DNA from: Spirochaetaceae bacterium
Lineage (GTDB): Bacteria > Spirochaetota > Spirochaetia > Treponematales > Rectinemataceae
Assembly (NCBI GenBank): GCA_025355995.1
Contig: JANXYQ010000014.1
Coordinates: forward strand, 42,481 to 106,480
Direction: 5' to 3'
DNA: 64,000 bases
Positions within the stretch are counted from its first letter, which is position 1. Every line of letters begins with the position of its first letter. A program made the translations under genes and the position numbers. A model generated the notes under the pieces. It was given only the letters and a program-made list of their open reading frames with translations, had not been told where the DNA came from and did not search any database. Shown here one piece after another: positions 59,799 through 64,000 of the stretch.

Positions 59799-60592
59799 CT
59801 CATCCCCGCGGCCCGAAGCTCTCCTGACGCGTAGGGACGAGCCATTTCGTCGCCGTTTTCCTTGAATAACAAGGAGCCGTCCCCCTCCAGGCCCTCGATC
59901 GTACCGGACAAGGGTCCACTGCCGCCCTTGTCCCTGGCCTCCGAGCCCGGCAGGAAGGTCGCCGGCCGGCCTTTGCGCCACAGCGCTCCTTCCGCGATAC
60001 GGAGCCACCCGGAATCGCCGAGGCTGGCCCTCAAGGCCTCGAGGAACAGCTCGAGGAGGGCCCACCTGTCGATTCTCGCGCCGGATTCGGCCGCGAGGCT
60101 CGTCGCCCCGCCCTCGAGGCCGGGCGGGAAGGCGACTTGATTGCAGTTGAGCCCGATGCCGGCGAACACGCCCGCCTCTCCCGCCTCGCAGAGGATTCCG
60201 CCGGCCTTCCGGTCGCCGAACATCAGGTCGTTGGGCCACTTCAGCCGGGGCGGCCGGGCGAAGGCGGCGCCGAGGACCAGTGAATAGGCCTCGGTCGCGG
60301 AGCAGAGCGCGCACCCTATTCTGAGGGGGAGTCCCGCCAGGCCGGCGCTCTCCGGAGCCAGGAAAACGGTTAAGAGGAGGTTCTTCCCCGCCTCCGATTC
60401 CCAGCGCCGCTCGGGGTAGCGCCCCCTGCCCGCCGTCTGCGCCTCCGCGGCGACGAGACTCCCCGGCGGGAAGCTCCCGTCGGCTTGGCCCCGCTCGGCC
60501 AGCAGCCTGGCCTCGGCCTGGGTGGATTCTGTCGAGGATAGAAGGAGGCACCGGGCGCCGGGAAAGGGATTTCGGATTTCGATCGGTTCCAT
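59795..60592 (-). CDS. birA: Biotin-protein ligase (single domain, no DNA-binding part)
   Basis: 265 residues. Activates biotin with ATP and attaches it to carboxylase lysines. STESTQAEARLLAERG, the biotinyl-AMP loop TAGRGRYPERRW, KWPNDLMFGDRKAGGILCE and AGIGLNCNQVAFP are all present. It lacks the N-terminal helix-turn-helix of E. coli BirA, so it is not a repressor. Ends 31 nt before the DUF5312-like gene; its 3' end overlaps that gene's promoter. Confidence 0.93.
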   Translation of the reverse strand: MEPIEIRNPFPGARCLLLSSTESTQAEARLLAERGQADGSFPPGSLVAAEAQTAGRGRYPERRWESEAGKNLLLTVFLAPESAGLAGLPLRIGCALCSATEAYSLVLGAAFARPPRLKWPNDLMFGDRKAGGILCEAGEAGVFAGIGLNCNQVAFPPGLEGGATSLAAESGARIDRWALLELFLEALRASLGDSGWLRIAEGALWRKGRPATFLPGSEARDKGGSGPLSGTIEGLEGDGSLLFKENGDEMARPYASGELRAAGMS

Positions 60593-60662
60593 GGCTCCGC
60601 CCAGTCTACCCCAAAGGCGCCCGGACCTTCAAATGCCCGCGCCAGCTAAGTCCGGAGCCGTA

Positions 60663-60709
60663 TTGTTCAGGGCCCTCCCGGCCGATATACTCCGTTCATA
60701 CGCTGAACG
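60663..60709 (+). promoter_or_regulatory. glmS promoter with hairpin at the start of the transcript
   Basis: TTGTTC (60663-60668), 17-bp spacer, TATACT (60686-60691). A perfect 6-bp inverted repeat, CGTTCA (60693-60698) / TGAACG (60704-60709), spans the expected start of transcription. AGGGG lies 8 nt before the ATG at 60728. The repeat could be an operator or a 5' stabilising hairpin. It is not the glmS ribozyme. Confidence 0.55.
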
Positions 60710-60727
60710 ATCCTAGGGGTATCACAC

Positions 60728-62554
60728 ATGTGCGGAATAGTCGGATACGCCGGCCCGAGGCGGGCCTCCCCAATACTGCTCGAGGGCCTCAAGCGCCTCG
60801 AATACCGCGGCTACGATTCGGCCGGCATCGCGATCGGGCGAGGGGACGGAAGCCTCTCATCGGTCCGCACCGTGGGCAAGATCCAGGCCCTCAAGGACGC
60901 CGTGCCCAAGGACCTGGGCGGCACCTGGGGAATCGGCCACACGCGCTGGGCCACCCACGGCGGCGTCACCCAGGCCAACACGCACCCGCACTTCGACGGA
61001 TCCGGCAAGATCGCGGTCGTCCACAACGGCATCATCGAGAACTATCGCGCCCTGCGCGAGATGCTCGCGAAAGAGGGCGTGGTCTTCACGAGCGAGACCG
61101 ACACCGAGGTGATCCCCAACCTCGTCGCCAGGTATTACAAGGGCGACCTCGAGGCGGCGGTCAAGGCCGCCCTGGTCCACCTCGAGGGGACCTATGGCAT
61201 CGCCGTCATCCACGCCGACGAGCCGGGCAGGATCGTGGGCGCGCGCAACGGCAGTCCCCTCGTCGTCGGCGTGGGCGAGGGAGAGACCCTCCTCGGCAGC
61301 GACGTCATGGCCTTCATTTCGAGCACCTCCAGGGTCGTCTACCTGAACGACGGGGAGATCGTCTCCCTCGACCCCTCGGGCTTCAGGATCACCGACCGCT
61401 CGGACAGCCGCGTGGACCGCGCCGCGGACGCCGTCACCTGGGAGCTCGGGGCGATAGAGAAGGGCGAGTACCCCTGCTTCATGGAGAAGGAGATATTCGA
61501 GCAGCCCGATTCCATCGGCCGCGCCCTGGGCGGGCGCCTCGACCAGGACAACGCGACCGCCAAGCTCGGCGGGCTCAACCTGGACCGACGCTACCAGCGC
61601 GCGGTATCCCGCGTGAACATCATCGCGGCGGGCACGAGCTGGCACGCCAGCCTCGTCGGCGCCCAGCTCCTCGAGTCGGTCGCGCGCATCCCCGCCTCCG
61701 CCGACGTCGCGAGCGAGGTCCGTTACCGGAATCCCGTCGTCGAGAGGGACAGCCTCTGGTTCGCCGTATCGCAGTCCGGGGAGACCGCCGACACCCTGTA
61801 TGCGATGCGCGAAATCCAGCGCAAGGGCGCCAACGTCCTTGGGATCTGCAACGTCGTCGGCTCGACTATAGCCCGCGAGTCCGACGGCGGAGTCTACGTG
61901 CACTCCGGCCCCGAGATCGCCGTGGCCTCGACCAAGGCCTTCACGAGCCAGCTCGCCGCCTTCTACCTATTCACCCTCCACATGGCGAGGATGCGGGACA
62001 TGTCTAGGGCCGAGGGGGAGCGCTTCCTCGCGGGCCTGGCCGCGGTGCCTGACATGATCAAGACCGTGCTCGGGCGCCGCGACGCCATCCAGGCGGTCGC
62101 CAAGAAATATTCCCGCCGCCGCGACTTCCTCTTCCTCGGCCGGGGACTCCTGTACCCCATCGCCCTAGAGGGAGCCCTCAAGCTCAAGGAGATCTCCTAC
62201 ATCCACGCCGAGGGCTACCCCGCCGGCGAGATCAAGCACGGCCCGATAGCCCTCGTCTGCCCCGAGGTGCCCACGGTTTTCCTCGTGAGCGACGACGGCC
62301 TGCGCGAGAAGGTGATCTCCAACATCAGGGAGGTCAAGGCTCGCGGCGGACCGGCCATCGCGGTCGGCGTCGAGGGCGACAAGGAGCTCGAGGGAATCGT
62401 CGACGACTTCATACCCGTGCCGAAGATGGACAGCCGCTTCTATCCCTTCACGATGGTCGTGCCCCTCCAGCTCTTCGCCTACTTCTGCGCTTTGGACCTC
62501 GGTCGCGATGTCGATCAGCCGCGGAACCTTGCCAAGTCGGTGACGGTGGAGTGA
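60728..62554 (+). CDS. glmS: Glutamine-fructose-6-phosphate aminotransferase (canonical)
   Basis: 608 residues. First step of UDP-GlcNAc synthesis: fructose-6-phosphate plus glutamine to glucosamine-6-phosphate. Catalytic Cys after Met1 (MCGIVGYAG), HTRWATHGG, VHNGIIENY, SETDTEVIP; SIS phosphate sites AAGTSWHAS and VSQSGETADT; isomerase LKLKEISYIHAEGYPAGEIK then HGP; C-terminal PRNLAKSVTVE. All standard residues are kept, unlike the copy at 4686. The secreted 165-aa gene follows after 7 nt. Confidence 0.97.
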   Translation: MCGIVGYAGPRRASPILLEGLKRLEYRGYDSAGIAIGRGDGSLSSVRTVGKIQALKDAVPKDLGGTWGIGHTRWATHGGVTQANTHPHFDGSGKIAVVHNGIIENYRALREMLAKEGVVFTSETDTEVIPNLVARYYKGDLEAAVKAALVHLEGTYGIAVIHADEPGRIVGARNGSPLVVGVGEGETLLGSDVMAFISSTSRVVYLNDGEIVSLDPSGFRITDRSDSRVDRAADAVTWELGAIEKGEYPCFMEKEIFEQPDSIGRALGGRLDQDNATAKLGGLNLDRRYQRAVSRVNIIAAGTSWHASLVGAQLLESVARIPASADVASEVRYRNPVVERDSLWFAVSQSGETADTLYAMREIQRKGANVLGICNVVGSTIARESDGGVYVHSGPEIAVASTKAFTSQLAAFYLFTLHMARMRDMSRAEGERFLAGLAAVPDMIKTVLGRRDAIQAVAKKYSRRRDFLFLGRGLLYPIALEGALKLKEISYIHAEGYPAGEIKHGPIALVCPEVPTVFLVSDDGLREKVISNIREVKARGGPAIAVGVEGDKELEGIVDDFIPVPKMDSRFYPFTMVVPLQLFAYFCALDLGRDVDQPRNLAKSVTVE

Positions 62555-62561
62555 GGCGACG

Positions 62562-63059
62562 ATGAGGCGAACGAGCGTCGCTTTCACCGCCCTCTCCCTC
62601 CTCGCCTTCGCGGCGCTCGCCCTCGCCCAGGACAAGGCGGCTTCGAGCGGCGCCGCGAGCCTGCGGCGCGCGATCCTCGTCCGCGGCGCGTCGTCGGTCA
62701 AGGGTCTGCCCTTCTTCCCGCCCAACGCCATGGCCGCGCTCTCCGGGGCCTACAGCCCCCATGGCGCCGCGGACGCCGCCGACGAGATCCCGGTATGGTA
62801 CACGCGCGAGGCGGTCGTCCTGGGAGGCGCGTGGAAGAGGGCGACACTCGCGGGCTACTCGGCCTTCTCCCTCGAGCGGCCTCGGGGCTCCGTCCTCGCG
62901 CTCAGGGCTCCGCGCTACTCGCTATTCTTCGAACTGCCCGCCGCGCTCGACTCGGGCGGGCGGGCTTTCATAACGGCCTTCGACCGCAAATTCCAGGCCT
63001 TCTTCGAGAACGCGGCCACCGAGGCCGAGCTATCATTCCCGGCGTTTGTGGAGTATTGA
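62562..63059 (+). CDS. Secreted protein of unknown function
   Basis: 165 residues. Signal peptide (SVAFTALSLLAFAALALAQ) and a mature domain of about 143 residues with no Cys. Readable features are LRRAILVRGASSVKGLPFFP, a central VVLGGAWKRATLAGYSAFSL and a C-terminal helical FDRKFQAFFENAATEAELSF. GAGG lies upstream of the ATG. Co-transcribed with glmS. I recognise no family. It is the last convincing gene before the low-G+C end region. Confidence 0.72.
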   Translation: MRRTSVAFTALSLLAFAALALAQDKAASSGAASLRRAILVRGASSVKGLPFFPPNAMAALSGAYSPHGAADAADEIPVWYTREAVVLGGAWKRATLAGYSAFSLERPRGSVLALRAPRYSLFFELPAALDSGGRAFITAFDRKFQAFFENAATEAELSFPAFVEY

Positions 63060-63133
63060 TCCGAGTCCGGCTCCCAAATTTCGCGACTTCAGTAGCGGAG
63101 TTTATTGGGTGGTTACATAGCATTTCCTATCGC

Positions 63134-63310
63134 TCACGGATTAGTCGTAATTTCAAGCCCAAATCCATAGCCTGGCCCTGCGCTGTTGGTCGCGTGGGCT
63201 CGAACGTAATAGAGGGTTCCTGCCATCGTCGGTATGGCTATCGGCGAGAGTCGGCGGATTGTGCTCGCTGCTATAGCAGACGCCGAACGCGGTATTCGCG
63301 GGTATGCCGG
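63134..63310 (-). pseudogene. Remnant of a surface-protein repeat domain
   Basis: Minus strand codes GVCYSSEHNPPTLADSHTDD in one frame (about 63285-63224) and, in the next frame, GTLYYVRAHATNSAGPGYGF to a TGA at 63134. These are the start and end of the widespread GVCWS...TYYVRAYATNSAGTGYG surface repeat. The roughly 15 middle residues are gone and the frame has changed, so the domain is broken. No start codon, signal or other domain is readable upstream. Confidence 0.6.
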
Positions 63311-63888
63311 GGTAGGCGATCCGTCGCCGGCGATCAGCGGCATCGTGACCGAGGGAGAGGCGATGAAGGTTCATACCGACGCAGGCTGGCCGGTCCATTG
63401 CGCGAATGAAGATTATTCCCCAAGAAGAAAAACCGCTAGGCCGCCGAGTTATATTTTGTTTATTTTCATTGACCGCAGCCCCCCCGAAACGAGACACTGG
63501 GCATAGTTGCCGGCATTGAGGACGGGATACCACCGGGTTCGCTCAGCGGGTGCAATGGTTATAAGGAACGATGCGGGGTCGATCGAGCAGAAAGTATTTT
63601 TCAGATATGCGCTCCTTGAATAGTAGGCAATCCTAATCAAGGGAACACTACAGCGTTGGCTATTAATATATCCCATTCCCCCGACTCGTCAAGGATTCTA
63701 CATGAATCCGAGGATTGGCGTCAGCACCATCGGTGTTTTGGAAACCCACGCTTGCGCGAGGCCTGCACTGACGGAAATCCTCTCGGTTCGGGATCTGCGG
63801 AACAACAGGGATATGCCTATTTCTCGCTACCGTTCTTCTCCGTTCCCTCCTTTAGGTAGCTCTGTCGTGAAATTCTCTGGCTTGTTCG
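63311..63888. other. Gene-poor, lower-G+C region
   Basis: About 580 bp with no ORF I can support as a gene. Base composition is visibly lower in G+C than the rest of the window, with runs such as TTATATTTTGTTTATTTTC near 63450. It may be further debris of the surface-protein gene or other transferred DNA. It also holds the 3' end of the ABC ATPase transcript at the right. Confidence 0.5.
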
Positions 63889-64000
63889 CTATAGGATGTG
63901 ATTCAGGAATCTCCGCGTGCGCTCCTCTTTCGGATGGGCGAAGAGCTCGTCCGGCGCTGCGGTCTCCACTATCGAGCCTTCGTCCATGAAGGCGACCTTG
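63889..64000 (-). CDS. Amino-acid ABC transporter ATPase, C-terminus (partial)
   Basis: The last 36 codons of a GlnQ/HisP-type ATPase: KVAFMDEGSIVETAAPDELF, then AHPKEERTRRFLNHIL and TAG. This matches the usual end of polar amino-acid uptake ATPases (FMDxGxIVExG...PxxxRTxxFL). The N-terminus lies beyond the window. Confidence 0.8.
   Translation of the reverse strand, partial: KVAFMDEGSIVETAAPDELFAHPKEERTRRFLNHIL

Noticed and set aside
63449..63676. 75-codon frame in the low-G+C end region
   Set aside because: No family, start signal or composition support; probably debris.

Overview
The window is GC-rich bacterial chromosome, very probably from a spirochaete of the Treponema/Spirochaetaceae kind. 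The pointers are a P13-type outer-membrane porin (3776-4258), a 1,091-residue membrane-anchored coiled-coil protein of the SpiroCoCo type (12856-16131), a Treponema-like TP0789/LolA-type protein beside FtsX permeases, a DUF5312-like protein, and an fmt-def-PASTA gene group. AUA and AGG codons are common despite the high G+C. I see no rRNA, tRNA, CRISPR array, insertion sequence or replication origin.

0-20 kb is mostly housekeeping. It holds a family-4 uracil-DNA glycosylase (cut by the edge), a nucleotidyl-cyclase/AAA/TPR signalling protein, the P13 porin, a first glmS paralogue behind a 90-aa unknown, a DUF155-PASTA-fmt-def operon, a DUF192 lipoprotein, rpsU, an M23 peptidase, the coiled-coil giant, a MerR regulator, an SRPBCC protein, deoD-prs, a SprA-type metalloprotease and a pseudouridine synthase.

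20-33 kb is sensing and metabolism. A secreted Cache protein is paired with a methyl-accepting chemotaxis protein. A response regulator-histidine kinase-SDR-phosphatase operon follows, then a half-size ABC exporter, an MBL-fold hydrolase, a GH2 glycosidase, a zinc aminopeptidase lipoprotein and an EamA transporter.

33-46.6 kb contains two complete envelope systems on the minus strand. The first is TetR, LolD-like ATPase, two FtsX permeases, LolA-like protein and outer-membrane barrel. The second is ECF sigma factor, small membrane protein, TolC, heterodimeric ABC exporter and HlyD adaptor, ending in a strong terminator. Each has a promoter that looks autoregulated: a palindrome inside the tetR promoter spacer, and an ECF-type TGAAC-N17-CGTC element before the sigma gene.

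46.6-64 kb holds a decayed membrane-protein gene still behind a good promoter and palindrome, a radical SAM protein, an M3-type peptidase, a methyltransferase, a roughly 290-bp non-coding stretch with a 20-bp hairpin, an alanine-aminotransferase-like enzyme, a NatAB-type ABC pair, an alpha/beta hydrolase, hflX, two unknowns, birA, the canonical glmS and a secreted protein. The last kilobase is lower in G+C and gene-poor. It contains a broken surface-protein repeat domain and, at the edge, the C-terminus of an amino-acid ABC transporter ATPase.

A genome-wide theme is that many monocistronic or first genes lack a ribosome-binding site and instead have a -10 hexamer 6-9 nt before the start codon, which suggests leaderless mRNAs.
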